From positions 124,001 to 188,000 of the forward strand of contig CAWFBW010000016.1 in assembly GCA_963814165.1 (NCBI GenBank): 64,000 bases of DNA, written 5' to 3'. Positions 28,114 to 36,202 of this stretch are shown here, piece by piece. This DNA comes from DASRAA01 sp963814165. GTDB lineage: Bacteria; Acidobacteriota; Terriglobia; Terriglobales; Acidobacteriaceae. Both the position numbers and the translations under genes were made by a program. The stretch's first letter is position 1, and each line of letters opens with the position of its first letter. The notes below the pieces were generated by a model. The model saw only the letters and a list, made by a program, of their open reading frames with translations. It had not been told where the DNA came from and ran no database searches.

Positions 28114-29084
28114 TTGCTCTGCGCGGGGCCAACAGCACGGTGTTCCCTCAGCGGCTGCACGACCGAGGCGTCGCGCCCGTACAATGCCACCGGCCCCTTG
28201 GCGACAACTTTGTCGGCGGCGACGTGTAGCTCCAGCAGTCGGACGTACAACCTCACCTTGAGGGCAATGCGTACCAGCATCCTGGAAAGCCAATCCTGAC
28301 GAAAGTAGCCGTAAGCTTCATTAAAAATGATGAAGGCCTCGGTCTCGTCGCGCAGCGCGGCTTCCGGGTCTTGCCCAATGCTGCGGCTGCCGTAGTGGAT
28401 GACCTCGGCGCACGGCGCGTACCACACGCTAAAGCCCCGCCGGTCCAGCGTGAAATTGTAGGCGAGATCCACCATAAACTGACCGAAGCGCTCGTCAAAC
28501 ATGCCCACAGATTCCCAGGTCGAGCGGCGCACGAAGTAAGCGGAGGTACCGATGCTTTGCACTCTCTGGGCCTTCGAGTAGTCGAAGTCGGAGTTGTAAT
28601 AGCGGTTCATCACCACGCTGTTCGGAAACAGGCGATGCCAGTTCAGGGCCTGAAGCAGGAAGACCCCAGCTCCCACAAATGAGCGGATGCAGTGCTGCAC
28701 CGAGCCGTCGGCATTCTGGAGCTTCGGACCGCAGGCCGCCACATCGGGATGCGCATCCATGAAGCGGACCATGTTCGACATGGCGTCGTCGATCAGCAAC
28801 GTGTCGCTGTCGAGATGACAGACGTAGCGCCCGCGAGCCATGCGTGTGCCGATGTTGTGGTTCCTGGCATACCGCAATCGCTGCCGGTTACGCACAAGAG
28901 CCACTTGCGGGAACGACTCCGCCACCATGTCGGCACTGCCGTCGGGTGATCCGTCATCGACGCAGATCACTTCGAAGCTGATGCCAAGAGTGTTGCGGTA
29001 CACAGAATCCAGACACTCGCGCAATAATTCGCGCGTGTTGTAGCTGGCAATAATAATCGAGAGATCGAGGGTTCTTTGCGTCAT
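28083..29084 (-). CDS. Family 2 glycosyltransferase (rhamnosyltransferase-like)
   Basis: This 333-residue GT2 enzyme is of a different branch from the plus-strand pair. It has LDLSIIIASYNTRELLRECL at the N-terminus, VDDGSPDGSADMV, the metal site CHLDSDTLL near residue 90, and the IGTSAYFVRRSTWESVGMFD plus FMVDLAYNF motifs common in O-antigen rhamnosyltransferase-type proteins. The C-terminal 60 residues are amphipathic and may dock on the membrane. It is convergent with copy 2 and overlaps it by 31 bases. Together with the aminotransferase and the PAP2-Wzi fusion, it suggests a small surface-glycan locus. The sugar is not determinable. Confidence 0.9.
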   Translation of the reverse strand: MTQRTLDLSIIIASYNTRELLRECLDSVYRNTLGISFEVICVDDGSPDGSADMVAESFPQVALVRNRQRLRYARNHNIGTRMARGRYVCHLDSDTLLIDDAMSNMVRFMDAHPDVAACGPKLQNADGSVQHCIRSFVGAGVFLLQALNWHRLFPNSVVMNRYYNSDFDYSKAQRVQSIGTSAYFVRRSTWESVGMFDERFGQFMVDLAYNFTLDRRGFSVWYAPCAEVIHYGSRSIGQDPEAALRDETEAFIIFNEAYGYFRQDWLSRMLVRIALKVRLYVRLLELHVAADKVVAKGPVALYGRDASVVQPLREHRAVGPAQSNYEAPADIFQ

Positions 29085-29349
29085 GCTTTCGGACTCACAC
29101 GGGGGCCCATTTCAATACATCGGCGAGCGCAGGCCGAAATTACCTACTACTCTGTGTCACCAATATAGTCGCGACGTCGTTCCGAAACCATCACCAGTTC
29201 CCGGGCAAAGAGCCCTTGCAGGTTACTCATGAGAGTCGGACAGGAGTCACGTTCCAAATTGGGAGAGCTGCTGTAGCAACAGAGATTTCAGTGGTCTATT
29301 GTCCGCAACGCAGATAAGCTAACGGCAGAGTATCCTCCAGAGATAAGTT

Positions 29350-30636
29350 GTGAGGTCACCCTTGCTGAAACTGCTGCAAGGATTGCAGTTTACGATTGCT
29401 CTGCTGGCTCTGGAATTCTGTACGGCGGGACTCGGTACAGCTCAGCCGGAGCCCAGCCGACCGCTGGCGCCAGCGTCGGTGCTGCTTCCCGTGAGTGCGG
29501 GAGCCACCTCGCCTGTGCGCGCCTTTCCGGCCCTTAGCTTGAGCCGCGGCTTGGAACTGACCTATATCGGCATGTTCAGCCCGGACGCGGTGTATCGTAA
29601 GCTGGATACGTTTGATGGCCGCGTCGCCGGCGAAGGGATCCGACCCGCTCCATTTGGTGAAAGCACGCCGCAGCCCAGCGTAGTTCCGCCGTGGATGCTG
29701 CTCTCGAGTGAACGAGTCGTCGAGAACCTCGAACCTCCAGCCCACGCACGGGCTGCACCCACTCTACCCTCACGCACAGCCAATGCTCGAAACCATGTTG
29801 TGACCTACATTTATGGGCGCTCGAGCGTAATTTCCTGCCCGGTGCACATCGCGACAGATTCGCAACTTCGGCTGATCGTCAGCGATCCGAAGGCCTTCGC
29901 AGTTCACGTTCTGGATCGTAACGGTAAGACGTCCATGCGACTGGTGACGGGAAAGGGTTACCGCTTGCATGTGCCCGCAGGCCTTGCCATCGACTCGGCT
30001 GACAACATTTACGTGGCGGACTCCGACCAGGGCATGATCGTCGTCTTCGATCGCCATGGGAATTTCGTGCACTACCTCGGAAATCATCTGGGAGAGGCCG
30101 AGTATGCAAGACCGCACGGACTCGCCATGGATTCGAGGAAGCAGCATTTGCTCCTGGTCGATACGCCACGAAACCTGGTGCTCGAACTGGACCTCGAAGG
30201 CCACGAACTGAAGCGGGCCGGGAAGAACCGGGACGGCAGTGGCGCCGTGGAATTTGACGCGCCAACCGATATCGCGGTCAACCACGACCATATTTTTGTC
30301 CTGGACCGCGCAGGAGCGCGGGTTCAGGTGCTGGATATGAGCCTGAACCCCGAAACCAGATTTGACCTGCCGCGTGCGCAGGATCCCCGTGAGGACCGCG
30401 AAAATGGACTTTCTGCCGATTCCGAAGGCAATGTCTACGTCAGTTCCCACCGCAACTCGATCGTGCGCGTCTACAACCCCGGAGGGCACTTACTGGCTTC
30501 GTTCGGGCAACCTGGAGTGCGAGTGGGTGAGTTCGCGGCGCCGGAAGGGTTGTGGGTGGACTCGGACAATCGGCTCTACGTAGCCGATTCCGGCAACGGC
30601 AGAGTGCAGATGTTTCAGCTCAAATCGTCGCCATAG
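29350..30636 (+). CDS. Secreted NHL-repeat beta-propeller protein
   Basis: This 428-residue protein starts at a GTG with an N-terminal signal (LLQGLQFTIALLALEFCTAG). From about residue 175 it contains NHL-type repeats with the usual GLAIDSADNIYVADSDQGMI, GLAMDSRKQHLLLVDTPRNL, LSADSEGNVYVSSHRNSIV and GLWVDSDNRLYVADSGNGRV blades, probably six in all. Such propellers are protein- or ligand-binding platforms, often outside the cytoplasm. The first 170 residues are Pro/Ala-rich and not clearly folded. No catalytic site is visible. It stands alone between the glycan locus and smc, with about 265 and 375 bases of gene-free sequence on either side. Confidence 0.85.
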   Translation: MRSPLLKLLQGLQFTIALLALEFCTAGLGTAQPEPSRPLAPASVLLPVSAGATSPVRAFPALSLSRGLELTYIGMFSPDAVYRKLDTFDGRVAGEGIRPAPFGESTPQPSVVPPWMLLSSERVVENLEPPAHARAAPTLPSRTANARNHVVTYIYGRSSVISCPVHIATDSQLRLIVSDPKAFAVHVLDRNGKTSMRLVTGKGYRLHVPAGLAIDSADNIYVADSDQGMIVVFDRHGNFVHYLGNHLGEAEYARPHGLAMDSRKQHLLLVDTPRNLVLELDLEGHELKRAGKNRDGSGAVEFDAPTDIAVNHDHIFVLDRAGARVQVLDMSLNPETRFDLPRAQDPREDRENGLSADSEGNVYVSSHRNSIVRVYNPGGHLLASFGQPGVRVGEFAAPEGLWVDSDNRLYVADSGNGRVQMFQLKSSP

Positions 30637-31011
30637 ACCTGTGGGTCCGCTTTATCAGTGAAGGAGCCCGACCTGTTGGTTTATCAGTTGGATAACCGGG
30701 TTCATTTATGCTTGAAATGACGGTAGCGAGTCCCTAGACTTAGAGCTGCTCTTGCGGTTCCCCGCCCTCCTTGGCGCAGCGCGCCAGACCTGTGGTTTGC
30801 CTCGTAATTTCGGTCCGTGGTGCCCTTGGTACCGGCGCTGCTTGCACGAGCGGTGCAATATAGAGTGGTTATTCCTCGATACCCACAAAATATTGGGTTT
30901 ATTGAGTTGACCCCTCTGGAGAAGCACAGTAAAGTTTCACTGGTGCCGCCCGTACGGCGGCCGCGCCAGTATTGGATTGGTTAAAGGTCTGCCGCCGAAG
31001 AGGAGTATAAG
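30637..31011. other. Intergenic region upstream of smc
   Basis: This 375-bp stretch has no supported gene. It holds a promoter-like pair at 30907-30935 and a CGCC/GGCG-rich hairpin at about 30939-30970 in the leader. Confidence 0.5.
30907..30935 (+). promoter_or_regulatory. Sigma-70-like promoter for smc
   Basis: TTGACC and TAAAGT are separated by 17 bases, about 75 bases upstream of the smc start. The spacing is ideal and both boxes are near consensus. Confidence 0.5.
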
Positions 31012-34000
31012 TTGCTCAAAATACAGAAGGTTCAGATTCTGGGATTCAAGTCGTTCTGCGATCGGACCGAGCTCAAATTACAGGGCGACGGCATTGCAGC
31101 GATCGTAGGACCGAACGGCTGCGGCAAGTCGAATATTTCCGACGCGATTTCCTGGGTCTTGGGCGAACAATCGGCGCGTTCCCTGCGCGGCGTAAACATG
31201 CAGGACGTAATTTTTGCCGGGACGCGGGAGCGTAAGCCCCTGGGTATGGCGGAGGTGACGCTGACCCTGATTGATCCTGAAGTGTACGGAGACGCAGACG
31301 AGCTCGAAATTGACCTCCAGGACGAACTTCCTGAGTCAGAATGGGACGAACCTTCTCTGCGCGCGGCATCGGCGACTGAGGCCGAAAATTACATCGAGGA
31401 AGTCCGTCCCGGTCAAGGCGACGAGGAAGCGCCGGAGGGATCCCAGACACAAACCGAATCTACAGTGGAAACTGCTTCAGCTACGGTTGGGCCGCAGCAG
31501 GTAGTGCTGAAAATCCGACGGCGGAAGTTCAAGCGCACGTTCAAAGCGGGTGAGATTGCGGTAACGCGGCGGCTGTTCCGCTCGGGCGAGAGCGAATATC
31601 TGCTGAACGGCAAGCTGTGCCGGCTGCGCGATATCCAAGACATCTTCATGGGCACCGGGTTGGGGCCGGAATCGTACGCGATCATCGAGCAGGGCCGTAT
31701 CGGCCAGATTCTCAGCAGCAAGCCGACAGACCGCCGCGCCATCATCGAAGAAGCCGCGGGCATTACTAAGTTCAAGACGCGGAAGCGGCTGGCGGAAGCG
31801 CGTCTGGAAGACGCCAAGCTGAACCTGGCGCGCATCAACGACATTTTCGATGAAGTCACACGGCAGATGAATTCGCTGAAGCGTCAGGCCAGCAAGGCCG
31901 AGCGCTATGCCAAGTTGCGCGACGAGATGCGCGCCAAGCTGCGGGTGGTGCTGGCGAGCAAATTTGCGCAGCTTGATACCGACGCGGCCACACTGGAAGC
32001 GCAGCTCACCGAGCTGGGCAACGACCTACATTCCAAGGGCGAAGCCGTGCAAGCGATGGAGAGCGAACACGGCGAGCGGGCGCAGCGCGGCTACGCGATC
32101 GAACGCGAGGGCAACGAAAACCGCGAGAAGCTGAATGGTCTGGTGCTGGAGATCGACCGCGCCGTTGCGCGTCGTCGCACCAACGAAGAACGTTGCGCGG
32201 AGCTGGAGGCGCGGTCAGCCGGCGCGCAAGCCGAGCTGGCCGGCACTGAAGAACAACTGGGGCGCCATCAAGCAGAATTGCAATCGAACCGGAGCATTCT
32301 GGATTCCGCGACTGCGGATGTGGCCGTTGCGCAGGAGCAGTTGCAGCAAAGGCAGCAGGAGGCGAGTGCCGCATCCGAGACGCTGATGGCGGTGGAGCGC
32401 GAGCAGGAATTGCGCCGTGCGGGAATCCTGCAAGCAGTGTCGGCGGCGTCAGTCGTGCGCAACGTCATTACGCAGGCCGAGGAGCGGATCGCGGCCCTGG
32501 ACCGCGAGTCGCTGCGACTCGACGAGGAAACCAAGACCGCGCACCAGCAATTGGACAGCTTTGGCGGGCAGCGCGGCCAGTTGGGTCTGGAGTTTGAGTC
32601 GGCTTCGCAGCGCGTGGCGGCATTGTCGGCGCAGATAGACGAGAACCGACAGCGGTTGGACGAAACCCGTGCGGCTGAGTCGCACGCCAAGCAGCACCTC
32701 GATTCCCTGCGAGCAGAGTACGCCGGTCTCAGTGGCAAGAAAGGCTCGCTTGAAGCCGTCATCACCGAGCATGGTTATTCAACCGAGTCTGTGCGGCGCC
32801 TGTTCAAGTCGGGCGCGATGAGCGGCGGCCGGGCGCCGGTGGGGGTGCTGGCTGATTTCCTCGAGGTCGAGGACCGCTATGAGCACGTGGTGGACGACTT
32901 CCTGCGCGACGAGTTGAATTACGTCGTGGTCAAATCGTGGGATGCAGCCGATGAGGGCCTCCGCCTGCTCCGCAGCGATGTGGATGGACGGGCAACGTTT
33001 CTGGTGCATCCCGAGGACTCGCAGGCGCGGTTCTCCTTCGCCGCCGAGGAAGGGGGATACCAAGGGCTCCAACGCGACAGCGTGGTTCCGTTGAAGCACT
33101 GCATCCGCGTGCTCGATGGTTTTGGGAAGTCTCTGGAAGTCATTCTGCCAAAGCTGGGGAATGGCTACATTGTTCCCGATCCCGAGGTTGGGCGCGACCT
33201 GGCGTTGCAGAATCCGGATGCGTTCTTCCTTTCGCAGTCCGGCGAATGCTTCCACAACGTCACGGTGACCGGTGGCAAGCAACGCAGCGAAGGCCCGTTG
33301 GCGATGAAACGCGAGCTGCGCGAAGTGCTGCAACAGGCGGCGGACGTCGAGCGCTCGATGGCTTCGGAACAGACGCGGGTAGCGGCCCTCACGCGCGATA
33401 TTGGCGAGCTGACGACGCTGTTGCAGCGTCTGGAAGATGACAAGCGCGACGCCGAGCGGCAGGCGATGACGTCAGGCCACACGCTTCAACAACTTGACGG
33501 CGAGATGGTGCGGGTGCGCGAGCGTCTCGCCACCTACGAACGGGAACTCACCCGGCTGGTGGCGGAGTGCGGCGAGTGTGAGATCACGATCGCGTCGAAC
33601 CGCACGGAACTAGCGGCGCACGAAGAAAACAAAGCGGCACTCGATGCCGCGATGCAGACCACCCAAAGCAGCCTCGATGAGTTGCGGCGGCGACGGGATG
33701 AAGCGGCGCAGCTTGCCAGCGATGCCCGGGCGCAGCTTGCAACACTCGAAGAGCGCCGGCGCGGCGCGCTTGCGACCGTCGTTCGCCTCGAGGCGATGGT
33801 AATCGAGGTCACGTCCCGTGTAGATAAACTCAAGAACCAGATCGATGGCGCAGCCGCGGAAAAGGAACAGCGCGAACTGGAAAACGGCCGGATGGCCGAG
33901 CAGGAGATTCTGTGGACGGCGGAGCGCGAGGCTGCACAGCACCGCGACGGCGAGTTCCAGCACGAGTTGCACGCTGTCCGGCAACGCCTCACCGAACTGG

Positions 34001-34857
34001 AAGAAGCGCTGAAAACCGCCCGCCAGGAGCTCGACGCAGCGCGCGACCGCCGTGGCGAACTGTCAGCCGAGCGAGCGCGGTTGCAATCGGACGCGCAACA
34101 CTTGGCAGAAAACTGCGTCCAGGAATTGAGCCAGCCGCGCGAAGAGTTGCTGGCCGACGAGACGCTGGCACGGCTCGCGGGCGAAGAACTGGTCGTTGAG
34201 GAAGGCGCCTACAAAGAGATGCGGACGCGGCTCGAAAACATGGGGCCGGTGAACATGATGGCGTTGGAGGAATACCAGGAGACCGCGCAGCGCCACGAGT
34301 TCCTCGAAACGCAGCGGCAGGACCTGCTGCAATCCATCGAGAACACGCTGAACACGATCAAGGAGATCGACACCATTTCGCGGCAGAAGTTTGAAGAGGC
34401 GTTTGCGCGCATCAACGAAAACTTCTCGCAAACCTTCACCAAGCTGTTTGGTGGCGGGCAGGCATTTATGCGGCTCACCGACCTGGAGAATGTAGCCGAG
34501 AGCGGAATCGACGTGGTGGCTTCGCCCCCGGGAAAGAAGTTGCAGAACGTATTGCTGCTGTCAGGCGGCGAAAAGGCGCTGACCGCACTGTCGCTGCTGA
34601 TGGGCATCTTCCAGTATCAGCCGAGTCCGTTCTGCATCCTTGACGAAGTGGACGCTCCACTGGACGAGGCCAACATTGGGCGCTTCACAAACCTGGTGCA
34701 GGAGATGAGCGGACAAACGCAATTCATCATCATCACACACAGCAAGAAAACAATGGGGATTGCTCCGGTGATGTACGGCGTGACGATGCAGGAGCCAGGT
34801 GTGTCGAAGCTGGTTTCGGTGCGGTTCCACGAAGAGGCGGCGCGAATGACGGCGTAA
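31012..34857 (+). CDS. smc: Chromosome segregation protein SMC with acidic insert
   Basis: This 1281-residue SMC has Walker A GPNGCGKS at 33-40, a long coiled coil, a hinge around 590-760, a second coiled coil, the ABC signature LLLSGGEKALTA and Walker B FCILDEVDAPLDEAN near the C-terminus. SMC dimers with ScpA/ScpB load on DNA and extrude loops to organise the chromosome. The TTG start has GAGGAG nine bases upstream, and the head domain begins right after it. Compared with the roughly 1190-residue standard form, it carries about 75 extra residues at 91-163, rich in Glu and Asp, inside the N-terminal head between two strands. The frame is intact over 3.8 kb. A terminator follows. scpA and scpB are not in the window. 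Confidence 0.97.
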   Translation: MLKIQKVQILGFKSFCDRTELKLQGDGIAAIVGPNGCGKSNISDAISWVLGEQSARSLRGVNMQDVIFAGTRERKPLGMAEVTLTLIDPEVYGDADELEIDLQDELPESEWDEPSLRAASATEAENYIEEVRPGQGDEEAPEGSQTQTESTVETASATVGPQQVVLKIRRRKFKRTFKAGEIAVTRRLFRSGESEYLLNGKLCRLRDIQDIFMGTGLGPESYAIIEQGRIGQILSSKPTDRRAIIEEAAGITKFKTRKRLAEARLEDAKLNLARINDIFDEVTRQMNSLKRQASKAERYAKLRDEMRAKLRVVLASKFAQLDTDAATLEAQLTELGNDLHSKGEAVQAMESEHGERAQRGYAIEREGNENREKLNGLVLEIDRAVARRRTNEERCAELEARSAGAQAELAGTEEQLGRHQAELQSNRSILDSATADVAVAQEQLQQRQQEASAASETLMAVEREQELRRAGILQAVSAASVVRNVITQAEERIAALDRESLRLDEETKTAHQQLDSFGGQRGQLGLEFESASQRVAALSAQIDENRQRLDETRAAESHAKQHLDSLRAEYAGLSGKKGSLEAVITEHGYSTESVRRLFKSGAMSGGRAPVGVLADFLEVEDRYEHVVDDFLRDELNYVVVKSWDAADEGLRLLRSDVDGRATFLVHPEDSQARFSFAAEEGGYQGLQRDSVVPLKHCIRVLDGFGKSLEVILPKLGNGYIVPDPEVGRDLALQNPDAFFLSQSGECFHNVTVTGGKQRSEGPLAMKRELREVLQQAADVERSMASEQTRVAALTRDIGELTTLLQRLEDDKRDAERQAMTSGHTLQQLDGEMVRVRERLATYERELTRLVAECGECEITIASNRTELAAHEENKAALDAAMQTTQSSLDELRRRRDEAAQLASDARAQLATLEERRRGALATVVRLEAMVIEVTSRVDKLKNQIDGAAAEKEQRELENGRMAEQEILWTAEREAAQHRDGEFQHELHAVRQRLTELEEALKTARQELDAARDRRGELSAERARLQSDAQHLAENCVQELSQPREELLADETLARLAGEELVVEEGAYKEMRTRLENMGPVNMMALEEYQETAQRHEFLETQRQDLLQSIENTLNTIKEIDTISRQKFEEAFARINENFSQTFTKLFGGGQAFMRLTDLENVAESGIDVVASPPGKKLQNVLLLSGGEKALTALSLLMGIFQYQPSPFCILDEVDAPLDEANIGRFTNLVQEMSGQTQFIIITHSKKTMGIAPVMYGVTMQEPGVSKLVSVRFHEEAARMTA

Positions 34858-34880
34858 CCACAACTATTGCAAATCAGCAG

Positions 34881-34915
34881 AGCGCGGCCCACCAGACCGC
34901 GCTCTTGCTGTTTAC
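34881..34915 (+). terminator. Rho-independent terminator of smc
   Basis: AGAGCGCGG and CCGCGCTCT form a perfect 9-bp stem with a nine-base loop, followed by TTGCTGTTT, 23 bases after the smc stop. Confidence 0.75.
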
Positions 34916-34948
34916 CCGCCCGACTCGGGTGGATGGGCGTTGCTCTCC

Positions 34949-35314
34949 CTACTTCCCTGCCGCGTTAGCCGACGCCCCGAACGTGATTGCCTTGTCGTTG
35001 CCACCGAAATCGATCTCCTGAATGCTTCGTCCCTGGTCGCTGATGACAAGCTGATTGAGCGACACTTTCTTCTCGAGGGATTTGACCTGTCCCTGGGCGG
35101 TGGCAATTTCCTTCTTGCCCTGCATGAATTTCACTTCAGCGTTGCTGCCGTCGATATCGTATTTCACGACGTAGGTGCCGGCTGGAAGGTTGGTGCCGTT
35201 GAGGTTCGCATCCTGGCGGAGGGTGATGCTCTCTGTTTTAGACTTCGCGGCTGCACCAACAGCAAATGTCAGTGCTAGAGCCAGAATCGCGTATCGTGCA
35301 AGAATTCGAGTCAT
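34949..35314 (-). CDS. Small secreted hypothetical protein
   Basis: From the ATG at 35314, with AAGGAGAAG just upstream, the protein has 121 residues: a signal peptide (ILARYAILALALTFAVGAAA) and a mature part of about 95 residues that is rich in short beta strands (GTYVVKYDIDGSNAEVKFMQ). It probably forms a small beta-barrel or sandwich outside the cytoplasm. I do not recognise a named family, though similar short proteins are common in acidobacteria. It is convergent with smc. The gene lies alone; the next 300 bases upstream hold no gene. Confidence 0.75.
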   Translation of the reverse strand: MTRILARYAILALALTFAVGAAAKSKTESITLRQDANLNGTNLPAGTYVVKYDIDGSNAEVKFMQGKKEIATAQGQVKSLEKKVSLNQLVISDQGRSIQEIDFGGNDKAITFGASANAAGK

Positions 35315-35618
35315 TGAAACTTCTCCTTGTTGCAACCTGTCCTCCTGAATTGGCAGCGCCGGGCCTGCGCCCCATCTGCCTCTGCTTGCTACGCAAAAAG
35401 ACTCTGCAAGTTCACAGACGAGAGCAGCACGCGCACACCGCTCTCAAATGCATCTGGCGTGCGAGATATGGCAGCTTGCGGCGCGGGACACTGCGCTCGT
35501 CACAGATGAGGAAGGATTTCCGGGGATTTCGATGGGACGGGTGTGTCGAAATACGCGACGAGTCGCGCGCCTGACGAGACGATATTGAACTTCCTCGAAG
35601 CGTTTCTGGGGCCGACGG
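35315..35618. other. Gene-free spacer
   Basis: I see no supported gene here. A short CGCGAC-GA-GTCGCG palindrome lies near 35556 with no T-tract beside it. The right half of the stretch is downstream of yfiT on the minus strand. Confidence 0.5.
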
Positions 35619-36158
35619 CTATCGCCAGTCCATGCGTCTGCGCAGACCCGTGACGTGCGCCGTGTGGTGCGCGGAGTGCCAGGCATACAGGGCCAACATG
35701 CGGTTCAGGTCTAGCACGCCGATCTCCGGATGACGCATGGTGCGGGCAAAGTCGGAGGAGTCCATGCTACGCAGAAGCGTGACCCACCGAGTATGAAGGG
35801 CGCTGAGCAACTGGAGTGAAACCTCGACCGGCGTATTCGCCGTGTCGGCAAGTTTGGCCCACATGTCTTCCTTGTAGGCCTTGATGCTGGGCTCGTACTC
35901 CGTCAGCGCCAGTTTGAAGCGGATGTAGGCGTTGGCGTGACTGTCAGGGACGTGATGTGCCAATTGGCGAACGGTCCATCCCTCGGGGCGATACGGCGTA
36001 TCGAGTTGCTCGGGTGACAGGCCCGAAATTGCCCTGCTGAAGTTCGCGGGCAGTTGCTCGAGAACCTCGATGTAGTGGGCGCGGCGCTTGGCCATCTGCT
36101 CTTCGTTCTCGGGAGGAACCCACTCGAACTTGCCTAGAGGATAGCGCAGGTCTTCCAC
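35619..36158 (-). CDS. YfiT/BstA-type DinB protein (putative bacillithiol transferase)
   Basis: This 179-residue protein matches the YfiT branch of the DinB fold closely: N-terminal DLRYPLGKFEWVPP, then TPYRPEGWTVRQLAHHVPDS with metal ligand His about 68, NAYIRFKLALTE, and the C-terminal AWHSAHHTAHV with two further ligands. YfiT (BstA) of Bacillus is a nickel- or zinc-dependent S-transferase that uses bacillithiol. It starts at an ATG at 36158. It is separate from the other DinB protein at 7961, which lacks the YPLGKF start. A YpdA-type bacillithiol disulfide reductase at 57850 supports the presence of this thiol. It is transcribed in the same direction as the DUF3857 gene, 44 bases downstream of that gene's stop. 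Confidence 0.87.
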   Translation of the reverse strand: MEDLRYPLGKFEWVPPENEEQMAKRRAHYIEVLEQLPANFSRAISGLSPEQLDTPYRPEGWTVRQLAHHVPDSHANAYIRFKLALTEYEPSIKAYKEDMWAKLADTANTPVEVSLQLLSALHTRWVTLLRSMDSSDFARTMRHPEIGVLDLNRMLALYAWHSAHHTAHVTGLRRRMDWR

Positions 36159-36202
36159 TGTTAACTCCTGGTTGCCGGATGCATCGCCATTACGAACTCA
36201 AC

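Noticed and set aside
30700..30900. Minus-strand GGCAAACC suggesting a c-di-GMP-I riboswitch upstream of smc
   Set aside because: The following GACGCAAAGCC-type part and second stem are absent, and the orientation is away from smc.
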